In this document: in pieces, positions 54,780-62,271 of the stretch
How positions within the stretch are numbered: position 1 is the first letter of the stretch
How the letters are laid out: every line of letters begins with the position of its first letter
Source: Pedobacter hartonius
GTDB lineage: Bacteria; Bacteroidota; Bacteroidia; Sphingobacteriales; Sphingobacteriaceae
Assembly (NCBI RefSeq): GCF_900107535.1
Contig: NZ_FNRA01000002.1
Location: 434,001 to 498,000 of the forward strand
DNA: 64,000 bases
Reading direction: 5' to 3'
Notes under the pieces: model-generated
The model's input: only the letters and a program-made list of their open reading frames with translations
Databases searched by the model: none
Told to the model about the DNA's origin: nothing
Program-made: the position numbers and the translations under genes

Positions 54780-56015
54780 CTACTCAAATTCTGACTGAAG
54801 GATGCTGATGACTTCCTTAATCGTCTCTTCTTCCAGATCAGTTCTTTTTACTAATTCGTCTACTGACAAAGCCAGCACGCTTCTTGCCGTATCACAACCA
54901 ATTGCTTTCAATTCGTCAATGATCCAGCTATCGATTTCATCCGAGAATTCTTCGATATCCACATCCTCATCCTCTTCACCAGCTTCACGGTATACATCAA
55001 TTTCATAACCGGTTAATTTACCGGCAAGTTTGATATTATGTCCACCGCGGCCAATAGCCAGGGAAACCTGATCAGGTTTAAGGTAAACTGAAGCATGTTT
55101 AGTGACATCATCCAGTTTGATAGACGTGATCTTAGCAGGACTTAATGCCCTTGTGATATACAATGATATGTTATTGGTGAAATTGATTACATCAATATTC
55201 TCATTTTTCAGTTCTCTTACAATTCCGTGGATACGGGAACCTTTCATCCCCACACATGCACCTACAGGATCAATCCTGTCATCATAAGATTCCACCGCTA
55301 CTTTAGCACGTTCTCCCGGCTCACGAACGATTTTTTTAATCGTAATCAAACCATCGAAGATCTCAGGAACCTCAATTTCAAACAGACGCTGCAGGAATTC
55401 AGGAGCGATTCTTGATATGATGATCTTAGGTGTGCTGTTCATCATATCAACTTTCAGGATTACCGCACGTACAGTATCGCCTTTTTTGAAATAATCGGCC
55501 GGAATCTGTTCGGTTTTAGGCATCATCAGCTCATTGCCTTCGTCATCCAGCACAAGCGTTTCTTTTTTCCAGACCTGGTAAACCTCACCTGTCACGATCT
55601 CACCAACCCTGTCCTTATATTTCTTAAATATCTCGTCTTTCTCTAATTCGAGTACTTTAGAAACCAGTGTCTGGCGCGCGGCTAAAATTGCCCTTCTGCC
55701 AAAACTCTCTAAAGTGATCTGCTCAATGTAGTCGTCGCCAACTTCCATATCCGCATCCAATTGTTTTACCTCTGCCAGTTCAATCTCCAGATCGTCATCT
55801 TCAGAAAAGCCATCTTCCATGACCTTTCTTGTGCGCCAGATCTCCAAATCACCGTTATCAGGATTCACAATTACATCACAATTCTCATCAGTACCATATT
55901 TTTTGCGCAGCATACTGCGAAATACCTCTTCCAGCACACTGATCACCGTAGGACGGTCGATGTTCTTGAATTCTTTGAATTCTTGAAATGAATCGATTAA
56001 ATTAATATTGCTCAT
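54780..56015 (-). CDS. nusA: Transcription termination/antitermination factor NusA
   Basis: A 411-residue RNA-polymerase-binding factor. The N-terminal NusA domain (NLIDSFQEFKEFKNIDRPTV) is followed by an S1 domain (DRVGEIVTGEVYQV), then KH1 and KH2 (DPVGACVGMKGSRIHGIVRE, SLAIGRGGHNIKLAGKLTGY) and one short acidic C-terminal helical domain. It lacks the second AR repeat of E. coli NusA and is correspondingly shorter, as is usual in this phylum. It starts 2 bases after rimP. Confidence 0.96.
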   Translation of the reverse strand: MSNINLIDSFQEFKEFKNIDRPTVISVLEEVFRSMLRKKYGTDENCDVIVNPDNGDLEIWRTRKVMEDGFSEDDDLEIELAEVKQLDADMEVGDDYIEQITLESFGRRAILAARQTLVSKVLELEKDEIFKKYKDRVGEIVTGEVYQVWKKETLVLDDEGNELMMPKTEQIPADYFKKGDTVRAVILKVDMMNSTPKIIISRIAPEFLQRLFEIEVPEIFDGLITIKKIVREPGERAKVAVESYDDRIDPVGACVGMKGSRIHGIVRELKNENIDVINFTNNISLYITRALSPAKITSIKLDDVTKHASVYLKPDQVSLAIGRGGHNIKLAGKLTGYEIDVYREAGEEDEDVDIEEFSDEIDSWIIDELKAIGCDTARSVLALSVDELVKRTDLEEETIKEVISILQSEFE

Positions 56016-56017
56016 TT

Positions 56018-56482
56018 TTATTTAAATGAAATTAAAACCTTTGTTTCTATTATATTATCAAAGTCAATACTGGTTTCAACCAGCTGTGCTTTTTTACCCT
56101 TTTCTTTTACTTTAGCTTCTATCGTAATGGATTTATCATTCATTTCCAACAATTTCCCTTCCTTTAGCTCACCGCCGGCTAATTTCATGCTCAGATCCCG
56201 CCCGATATTTTTCTCATACTGTCTTTTCAGCTTTAAAGGCTCCCCAACACCCGGAGATGAAACCTCTAAGTTATACGCTTTCTCTATCGTATTCTCTTCT
56301 TCCAGATGAAAACCAACGTGTCTGCTGATTGCCGCGCAGTCCTGAATACTGATCCCTTCGTCACCATCCACATGAATTATCAGTTTGTTGTTCGGCAACA
56401 TCTTTACCTCAACTAAAAACAACTCCGGTCTGTCCGAAATTTTTTCCTCTATTAATTCTATTACTCTCTTCTCTACTTGCAT
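56018..56482 (-). CDS. rimP: Ribosome maturation factor RimP
   Basis: A 154-residue protein needed for 30S subunit maturation. The RimP N domain includes ELFLVEVKMLPNNKLIIHVD, with GISIQDCAAISRHVGFHLEE and the YNLEVSSPGVGEPL core motif, followed by an SH3-like C-terminal domain. The ATG at 56482 is preferred over an in-frame TTG two codons earlier. It is the first gene of rimP-nusA. Its leader of about 57 bases carries a terminator-like hairpin. Confidence 0.95.
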   Translation of the reverse strand: MQVEKRVIELIEEKISDRPELFLVEVKMLPNNKLIIHVDGDEGISIQDCAAISRHVGFHLEEENTIEKAYNLEVSSPGVGEPLKLKRQYEKNIGRDLSMKLAGGELKEGKLLEMNDKSITIEAKVKEKGKKAQLVETSIDFDNIIETKVLISFK

Positions 56483-56494
56483 AACCAATTTGCG

Positions 56495-56538
56495 GATAAA
56501 AGAAAAGAGGGGACATCTGCCCCCTCTTGCCCCTCTAT
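56495..56538 (-). promoter_or_regulatory. Possible attenuator in the rimP-nusA leader
   Basis: On the minus strand AAGAGGGG and CCCCTCTT form an 8-bp stem followed by TTCTTTTA, a terminator shape. A second GAGGGG copy just upstream (56538-56533) could pair with the same CCCCTC and compete with it. Confidence 0.45.
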
Positions 56539-56545
56539 TTCAGTG

Positions 56546-56553
56546 CAAATGTA
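56546..56553 (-). promoter_or_regulatory. -7 element of rimP-nusA
   Basis: On the minus strand TACATTTG matches TAnnTTTG. The predicted start near 56539 puts the whole hairpin into the leader. Confidence 0.55.
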
Positions 56554-56755
56554 AGAATTTTATTTCAAAAATAAAAACACTTCCCGTATTCTGGTTATCT
56601 GTTCGTTACCATCTAATTTACGAAGTTCCTCAGTAAATTTTGATAATTCTTATTAAAAGTTTTATACACATTCAAAATGTAACCAATTGTGTCAAATATT
56701 AATTTTTGTGATATTGAATTAATCATTTACGTTCGTCTTTTAATTCAAAACAAAT

Positions 56756-57682
56756 ATGAAAATCACGGTTACCCGTTTCCTTGATCCTTTGAGCGATTTC
56801 GGATTTAAACATTTATTTGGGTACGAATCAAATAAAGACGTATTAATAGACTTTCTTAATCAGCTGTTTAAAGGCCGGAAAGAAATTATTGATCTTACCT
56901 ATAGTTCAACAGAACACCCCGGAGATCAAAAGAACAATAAGAAAGTTTTTTTGATTTACTGTGCATAGGAAAAGATGGCGAACAATTCATTATTGAAATG
57001 CAGAGAGCAGAGCAGCAAAACTTTAGGGACAGATCTGTATTCTATACCTCGAGGCTCATCAACGAACAGTTGCCCAAGGGGGAGCAGCCACTGGGATATA
57101 GAACTTAAAGAAGTGTACCTGATCGCTATCCTTGACTTTAATTTCAATAATAGTGCACCAGACCGGTATTTGCATGATGTAGCGCTTACCAATACCGGTA
57201 CAGCCGAAATTTTTTACCACAAGTTAAACTATAAGTTTCTGGAATTACCTAAATTTGTAAAAACAGAAGATGAACTGGAAACAGATCTGGATAGATGGCT
57301 GTACTTGTTGAAACACATGAGTCATTTAAACGAAGCACCTGCTTCTTTAGACAAATATGTTTTTCAAAAAGTATTCAGTATCGCTGAAGTAAGTAACTTA
57401 ACCAAAGAGGAGAAAGAAATGTACGATTCTAGTTTAAAAGCACAATGAGACTACGACAACTCTATCGCTTATGCAAAAGAAAAAGCTGCAGAAGAGGGCT
57501 TCGGAGAAGGTTTTGAAAGAGGTATAACACAAGGACTTGAGAAAGGTATTGAAAAAGGAGTCGAAAAAGGCAAACATGATAATGCTTTAAGTATTGCCAG
57601 GGAAATGAAACATGAAAATATCCCGGTCAGCCAGATAGCAAAATTCACGAGGCTTGAGGTTACGGAGATTGAAGCTCTTTAA
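56756..57682 (+). pseudogene. PD-(D/E)XK nuclease-family transposase (Rpn-like), inactivated
   Basis: The parts, read in three pieces, match the Rpn-type nuclease family of about 300 residues: TRFLDPLSDFGFKHLFGYES, then GEQFIIEMQRAEQQNFRDRS (with the catalytic E-x-Q), then LKEVYLIAILDFNF, and a C-terminal repeat-rich tail (GITQGLEKGIEKGVEKGKH). Three lesions are visible. A T is missing in the T7 tract 56946-56952, an extra G sits in the G5 tract 57078-57082, and a TGA at 57446-57448 replaces a likely TGG. Undoing them gives one 308-codon frame, because the two indels cancel. Such proteins promote recombination or act in mobile-element spread. This copy cannot make the full protein. Confidence 0.88.
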
Positions 57683-57810
57683 ATATGGAGTTGCCTGCTC
57701 ATATTAACAGGCAACCCTTTTTAAGAAAAAATCAATAAGATATCCCATCCTCAGGTCAAATCATAATGATATTCCTGCTAAATAGATATGGCTTTCAGCA
57801 ATACCTCTAA

Positions 57811-58245
57811 TTAGCGTTTTAATATCATCTGCACAGGCTTCACCCTATTGTTTAACTTCCCGGTCAGCATCGTTGAAACATTTCCAAACTTCGCATTCAG
57901 ATAGGAGATCACCCGGTAACTTCTCCCGACAACAAATGGTTCCGAAGGACTAAAGACTATCGTGCTGTCAGTTATATGGAGCGTTCCGCCGAGAGTGCGT
58001 TCAGCGGCTATAGAGTCGTTTTCACCAGATACCGGTATTACAGAGATCACATCTGAATAGGCGGTATCTATTCCCGGAGTATTTCTTACCTGCAACAATC
58101 CGGCAGGATCAATATCAGAGAATACTATAGATGCACTATCCGGAGAAAACCCGATCAGGATTGGCTTATTATTTGCAGGCGAACAGGAAATCAAACAAAC
58201 CACCCCAATGTATACCAGTGGTAATTTAATCAGGTATCTACACAT
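57811..58245 (-). CDS. Putative lipoprotein, possibly Ig-like
   Basis: A 144-residue protein with a lipoprotein signal (PLVYIGVVCLISC, lipobox LISC). The mature part has strand-like segments (TLHITDSTIVFSPSEPFVVG, then SYRVISYLNAKFGN) that resemble a bacterial Ig-like domain with the ATxYxVxV-type turn, though the match is weak. No enzymatic residues stand out. It is divergent from the holin-like gene with a short gap of 18 bases. Function unknown. Confidence 0.55.
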   Translation of the reverse strand: MCRYLIKLPLVYIGVVCLISCSPANNKPILIGFSPDSASIVFSDIDPAGLLQVRNTPGIDTAYSDVISVIPVSGENDSIAAERTLGGTLHITDSTIVFSPSEPFVVGRSYRVISYLNAKFGNVSTMLTGKLNNRVKPVQMILKR

Positions 58246-58263
58246 TTTATAAAACTAAACATT

Positions 58264-58608
58264 ATGAGGATCATTATTGAAATTTTATTGATGGGCCTGG
58301 CCATGCTCCTGGGTTCATATCTTGTACCTGGGGTTCATATTGCCGGTTTTGGAACCGCTATTATTGCAGCGGTACTCATTGCACTCGCCAATGCTACTAT
58401 TGGAATGGTATTAAGGCTTCTTACCTTTCCCATTAACTTTCTTACACTGGGACTGATGTCTTTCATCATTACAGTGCTGATGATCCTTTTGGTAGACAGC
58501 ATCATGTCGGGATTTAACACTACAGGTTTTTTTGCAGCAGCCTTTTTAGCAATCATCGTGGCTTTGATCAAGGCTGTATTCGGAGCTATTGCAGGAAACG
58601 GAGATTAG
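58264..58608 (+). CDS. Phage-holin-IV-like four-helix membrane protein
   Basis: A 114-residue protein with four hydrophobic helices (ILLMGLAMLLGSYLVPGVHI, GTAIIAAVLIALANAT, FITVLMILLVDSIM, FFAAAFLAIIVALIKAVFG). The GxxxxLANATIGxxLRLLTFPINF stretch and the conserved Pro/Asn match the four-TMS phage-holin superfamily IV (formerly DUF360). Despite the name, most members are chromosomal proteins of unknown function and no lysis genes are nearby. It stands alone. Confidence 0.82.
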   Translation: MRIIIEILLMGLAMLLGSYLVPGVHIAGFGTAIIAAVLIALANATIGMVLRLLTFPINFLTLGLMSFIITVLMILLVDSIMSGFNTTGFFAAAFLAIIVALIKAVFGAIAGNGD

Positions 58609-58662
58609 CACAGCGCCTCTCAGCTTTCAGGCATTGATAGCGCTTCTAACGCTATAATAACT

Positions 58663-58724
58663 CTATAAGTGCGGTGCGACTGCGCTTTTTCGCTTCAAAT
58701 AGCGCAGTCGCACCGCACTTATAG
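58663..58724. terminator. Very long hairpin between convergent genes
   Basis: Perfect 24-bp arms (58663-58686 and 58701-58724) flank a 14-base loop. Further out, CGCTATAATAA (58650-58660) can pair with a matching segment near 58725-58737 after a small bulge. It separates the holin-like gene from the acyl-CoA dehydrogenase gene and may terminate both. Confidence 0.55.
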
Positions 58725-58783
58725 CTTATTTATAGCGCTTTTACTCTAATAAAGGCTTATTAGAACCTAAGTACGATCAATAT

Positions 58784-59923
58784 CTATTTTAATATTTCCC
58801 TCGAGATCACCAGTTGCTGGATCTCAGACGTCCCTTCATAGATCTGGGTGATCTTTGCATCGCGCATCAGCCGTTCTACATGGTATTCTTTTACAAAACC
58901 ATATCCCCCGTGTACCTGTACGGCTTCAACCGTCACGTCCATAGCTACTTTAGATGCATATAGTTTGGCCATTGAGCCGGCCAGTGTATAAGACAAGCCC
59001 TGATCTTTCAGCCATGCAGCTTTATAGACAAGCATTCTCGCCGCTTCGATCTGCGTGGCCATATCTGCCAGTTTGAAGGCTATAGCCTGGTGATCGGAAA
59101 TCGGCTTCCCGAAAGATTTTCGCTGTTTGGCATAAGCGAGTGCCAATTCGTAGGCCCCGGCCGCAATACCCAGTGCCTGTGCGGCTATACCGATACGGCC
59201 ACCTTCCAGCGTCTTCATGGCAAACCTGAAGCCGAAACCATCCTCTCCAATCCTGTTCTCTTTAGGAACCTTCACATCGTCGAACATCAGGGAATGGGTG
59301 TCCGAACCCCGAATGCCCATTTTATTCTCTTTAGGCCCCAGGGTAAAGCCTGGCATTCCCTTTTCTACAATAAAAGCATTTATTCCTTTATGTTTCAGTT
59401 CCGGGTGAGTTTGGGCGATTACGAGATAGGTGGAGGCGGTACTGCCATTTGTGATCCAGTTCTTTGTTCCGTTTAGCAGGTAATAGTCGCCTTTATCTTC
59501 GGCAGTTGTATGCTGGGAGGTCGCATCGGAGCCTGCTTCCGGCTCAGAAAGACAAAATGCCCCGATTTTCTGTCCGCTGGCCAGAGGAGTCAGATATTTT
59601 TCCTTTTGAAAGTCAGAGCCATAGGCCTCAAGACCATAACAAACCAGGGAATTATTAACAGAAATAACTACAGAAGCTGAAGCATCAACCTTAGAAAGCT
59701 CCTCCATGACCAGCACGTATGAAAGCGCATCGAGACCGCTTCCTCCATATTTTTCTGCCACCATCATGCCTAAAAAGCCAAGTTCACCCAACTTTTTAAC
59801 CTGCTCTGCCGGAAATTTCTGGTGTTCATCCCTATCAATCACACCAGGCTTCAATTCGTTCTGCGCAAAATCCCTCGCAGCCTGCTGGATCATCAATTGT
59901 TCTTCACTTAGTTGAAATAGCAT
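58784..59923 (-). CDS. Acyl-CoA dehydrogenase
   Basis: A 379-residue FAD enzyme of the short/medium-chain acyl-CoA dehydrogenase type. FCLSEPEAGSDATS, WITNGSTAST, and the C-terminal VQVHGGYGFVKEYHVERLMR and ITQIYEGTSEIQ (with the catalytic Glu in EGTSE) are diagnostic. It oxidises acyl-CoA to enoyl-CoA with electrons passing to ETF. Whether the substrate is a straight-chain or branched short acyl-CoA is not clear. It is monocistronic, with a TAAATTTG element about 30 bases upstream. Confidence 0.94.
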   Translation of the reverse strand: MLFQLSEEQLMIQQAARDFAQNELKPGVIDRDEHQKFPAEQVKKLGELGFLGMMVAEKYGGSGLDALSYVLVMEELSKVDASASVVISVNNSLVCYGLEAYGSDFQKEKYLTPLASGQKIGAFCLSEPEAGSDATSQHTTAEDKGDYYLLNGTKNWITNGSTASTYLVIAQTHPELKHKGINAFIVEKGMPGFTLGPKENKMGIRGSDTHSLMFDDVKVPKENRIGEDGFGFRFAMKTLEGGRIGIAAQALGIAAGAYELALAYAKQRKSFGKPISDHQAIAFKLADMATQIEAARMLVYKAAWLKDQGLSYTLAGSMAKLYASKVAMDVTVEAVQVHGGYGFVKEYHVERLMRDAKITQIYEGTSEIQQLVISREILK

Positions 59924-59952
59924 AATAATTATATATAAAAATTACATTTCAC

Positions 59953-59960
59953 CAAATTTA
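59953..59960 (-). promoter_or_regulatory. -7 element of the acyl-CoA dehydrogenase gene
   Basis: On the minus strand TAAATTTG matches TAnnTTTG. It predicts a leader of about 23 bases. Confidence 0.5.
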
Positions 59961-60038
59961 GTATTTCCAAATGAAATTACTATGGTTGCATAGCATTTTT
60001 ACTGAAAGCTTATTGCACTAACAAAAATAATTAAGAAT

Positions 60039-60389
60039 TTATTTTAAAAGGCGGTTATTGTCATCCGGGAATACAAGTACCGGATGATACTTTTTTGCTT
60101 CTTCCACAGGCAATGAGCCGTAGGACATAATAATTAATATATCTCCCACTTGTACCAGCCTGGCCGTTGCGCCGTTCAGACATACCGTACCAGTACCTCT
60201 TTCACCTTTAATCACATAGGTTTCGAATCTGGCACCATTGTTATTGTTTACGATCTGAACCTTTTCATTGGCTATGATCTGGGCGGCATCCATCAGGTCT
60301 TCATCGATAGTAATACTACCTACATAGTTCAATTCTGCCTGTGTTACCCTAACACGGTGTATTTTCGATTTTAATATCTCGATAATCAT
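60039..60389 (-). CDS. panD: Aspartate 1-decarboxylase
   Basis: A 116-residue pyruvoyl enzyme that makes beta-alanine for pantothenate. Self-cleavage occurs between G24 and S25 (YVGSITID), converting Ser to the pyruvoyl group. [20 protein letters not shown] and [20 protein letters not shown] are typical. It sits 44 bases after panC on the same strand but has its own TAACTTTG element, only 4 bases before its ATG, so the mRNA from it would be leaderless. Confidence 0.95.
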   Translation of the reverse strand: MIIEILKSKIHRVRVTQAELNYVGSITIDEDLMDAAQIIANEKVQIVNNNNGARFETYVIKGERGTGTVCLNGATARLVQVGDILIIMSYGSLPVEEAKKYHPVLVFPDDNNRLLK

Positions 60390-60393
60390 GTTG

Positions 60394-60401
60394 CAAAGTT
60401 A
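60394..60401 (-). promoter_or_regulatory. -7 element of panD, 4 bases before the ATG
   Basis: On the minus strand TAACTTTG is followed by CAAC and then the ATG, the same arrangement as at hisS, the TPR gene and DUF6728. Confidence 0.55.
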
Positions 60402-60433
60402 GATAAAGTTTATTTGATTTGTCGCAAGTGTTG

Positions 60434-61273
60434 TCAGTTGAGCATCATGTTATCGATCAGACGGGTCTCGCCAACCTTAGCGGCAACCAGCGCAACAAGA
60501 TGTTTTGCATTTTTATCATCTTCAGGAAGCAGGGTCTCAGGATCGGCTATCGTAAAATAATCAAGCGCTACGCCTTCAGTAACGTTGATCATGCGGGTAG
60601 CCTCCTTCAGCAGGTCCGCTATGCTGTCATGTTCAAAATGGTCTTTTACATATTGCAATGCCCGGCTAAGCACCAGGGCATTCTTCCTGTCCACCGGTGA
60701 CAAATGAATATTCCTTGAGCTCATGGCCAGGCCATCATCTTCCCTGATGATAGGGCAGGAGATAATCTGTAAAGACAAGTCAAAATGCGCTGCCATATTA
60801 CGGATCATCAGTACCTGCTGGAAATCTTTCTGTCCAAAAAAGGCCATATCCGGTTCCACTGCATCCAGAAGCTTTTTAACAATTTGGGTAACGCCCTGGT
60901 AATGTCCTTTTCTGAATTCTCCTTCAAGCAGAAATTCTGCATTCCCCAGATCTATGTGCCAGTGTTCCTGAACAGGGTACATCTCCTTGACAGAAGGCAT
61001 AAATACATAATCACAGCCGGCCTCCTGTAACATTTCAATATCATGTTCCAGGGGCCTCGGATATTTTTCAAGGTCTTTAGGGTCAGTAAACTGTGTAGGG
61101 TTCACAAAAATGCTGCATACTACGATATCTGCATTTTGCTGAGCTATTTTAATCAGGGAGACGTGCCCTTTGTGTAAAGCGCCCATTGTAGGCACCAGGG
61201 CAATTTTTTGTTTTGCCAGTTTTCGTGGCTGCAGCAGCATTTTTAATGCGGCTATTGTGTTTATAACTTCCAA
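60434..61273 (-). CDS. panC: Pantothenate synthetase
   Basis: A 279-residue enzyme that joins pantoate and beta-alanine with ATP. ALVPTMGALHKGHVSLI includes the HxGH motif. FVNPTQFTDPKDLEKYPR, AFFGQKDFQQVLMIRNM and the MSSRNIHLS signature follow. I propose the TTG at 61273 as start because it gives the standard length and N-terminus (MEVINTIAAL). An ATG at 61330 would add 19 residues with no family counterpart. It leads panC-panD and is divergent from the GlgA-like gene. Confidence 0.9.
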   Translation of the reverse strand: MEVINTIAALKMLLQPRKLAKQKIALVPTMGALHKGHVSLIKIAQQNADIVVCSIFVNPTQFTDPKDLEKYPRPLEHDIEMLQEAGCDYVFMPSVKEMYPVQEHWHIDLGNAEFLLEGEFRKGHYQGVTQIVKKLLDAVEPDMAFFGQKDFQQVLMIRNMAAHFDLSLQIISCPIIREDDGLAMSSRNIHLSPVDRKNALVLSRALQYVKDHFEHDSIADLLKEATRMINVTEGVALDYFTIADPETLLPEDDKNAKHLVALVAAKVGETRLIDNMMLN

Positions 61274-61342
61274 ACCGAGCTTTAATATTTCGGTTGCAAT
61301 TTGGGTATTTATATTATACCAACAAAACATCAGGCCAAGATA

Positions 61343-61373
61343 TTGATAAATTTGAATAAATTGCTTACCTTTG
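61343..61373 (+). promoter_or_regulatory. Promoter of the GlgA-like/DUF4270 operon
   Basis: TTG (61343-61345), a 20-base spacer and TACCTTTG (61366-61373) match the -33/-7 pattern. The start would be near 61380, about 38 bases before the ATG. Confidence 0.6.
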
Positions 61374-61417
61374 CCCCTTGATTATCTTTTCTTTAACATA
61401 AATATTTATTCACAAAT

Positions 61418-62248
61418 ATGGAGATGGCAAAAACGAAGCTACTGATTGTTACACACGAGATGTCGCCTTTCCTCGAACTTACCAAAATTTCAGAGATTAC
61501 CCGTCAGTTACCACAGGCAATGCAGGAAAAAGGATTTGAGATCCGTATTCTGATGCCCCGGTTCGGGAATATCAATGAAAGAAGGAACAGACTACACGAA
61601 GTGATCCGTCTGTCGGGGATGAACATCATGATTGATGATAATGACAACCCCTTGATCATCAAGGTCGCGTCAATCCCAGCAGCACGTATGCAGGTTTACT
61701 TTCTGGACAACGAAGATTACTTCCAGCGTAAGCACGTATTCAGAGATAAAGAGAATAAGTTTTATGCAGACAATGACGAAAGAACCATCTTCTTTTGTAA
61801 AGGTGCATTGGAAACTGTTAAAAAACTAGGCTGGGCTCCTGATATTGTACATTGCCACGGCTGGATGACCTCTTTAGTTCCTGCGTACATTAAAACTTCC
61901 TACAAAAACGATCCTACCTTCAAAAACTCAAAGGTAGTATATTCTGTTTATGAGAGCTGCTTCACAGAATCTTTAAATGCTGACATGCACAAAAAAGCAG
62001 TAATGAACAACATGACTGCTGATGACACGAAAGTATTTGAAAATCCTACTTCCAGTACCCTGCACATTGGTGCGATAACTTACTCTGATGCGGTAGTTTT
62101 AGCTGATGAGAATATCGAAGCTGATGTGTTAAAATTTGTTAAAGATTCCAATAAGCCAACTTTAGCTTTTAATTTAACCGAAAATTTCGAGAACTTCTAT
62201 TCGTTATATGAAGAGATCTCGAGTGAAGAATTGGTTTCAATAGCATAA
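61418..62248 (+). CDS. GlgA-like protein with only the N-terminal GT5 half
   Basis: A 276-residue protein related to the N-terminal Rossmann half of glycogen/starch synthase (GFEIRILMPRFGNINERRNR, KGALETVKKLGWAPDIVHCH, GWMTSLVPAYIKT). The usual C-terminal ADP-glucose-binding half is absent. In addition the position of the KTGGLGD motif reads ELTKISEITRQLP, so the donor-site Lys-Thr-Gly-Gly is lost. It is therefore unlikely to be an active glycogen synthase by itself. The start is either the ATG at 61418 or the one at 61424. DUF4270 follows after 23 bases. Divergent linkage with panC and short length recur in Bacteroidota as far as I recall. Confidence 0.8.
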   Translation: MEMAKTKLLIVTHEMSPFLELTKISEITRQLPQAMQEKGFEIRILMPRFGNINERRNRLHEVIRLSGMNIMIDDNDNPLIIKVASIPAARMQVYFLDNEDYFQRKHVFRDKENKFYADNDERTIFFCKGALETVKKLGWAPDIVHCHGWMTSLVPAYIKTSYKNDPTFKNSKVVYSVYESCFTESLNADMHKKAVMNNMTADDTKVFENPTSSTLHIGAITYSDAVVLADENIEADVLKFVKDSNKPTLAFNLTENFENFYSLYEEISSEELVSIA

Positions 62249-62271
62249 ACTCAGGTATTATTAAATTAAAT

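Noticed and set aside
58264..58608. Prophage or lysis cassette suggested by the holin-like gene
   Set aside because: No endolysin, integrase, capsid or tail genes in the window; family members are commonly chromosomal.
56756..58608. Defence-type island built on the PD-(D/E)XK gene
   Set aside because: The nuclease gene is a pseudogene of the Rpn transposase-like family and its neighbours are a lipoprotein and a holin-like protein; no coherent system.
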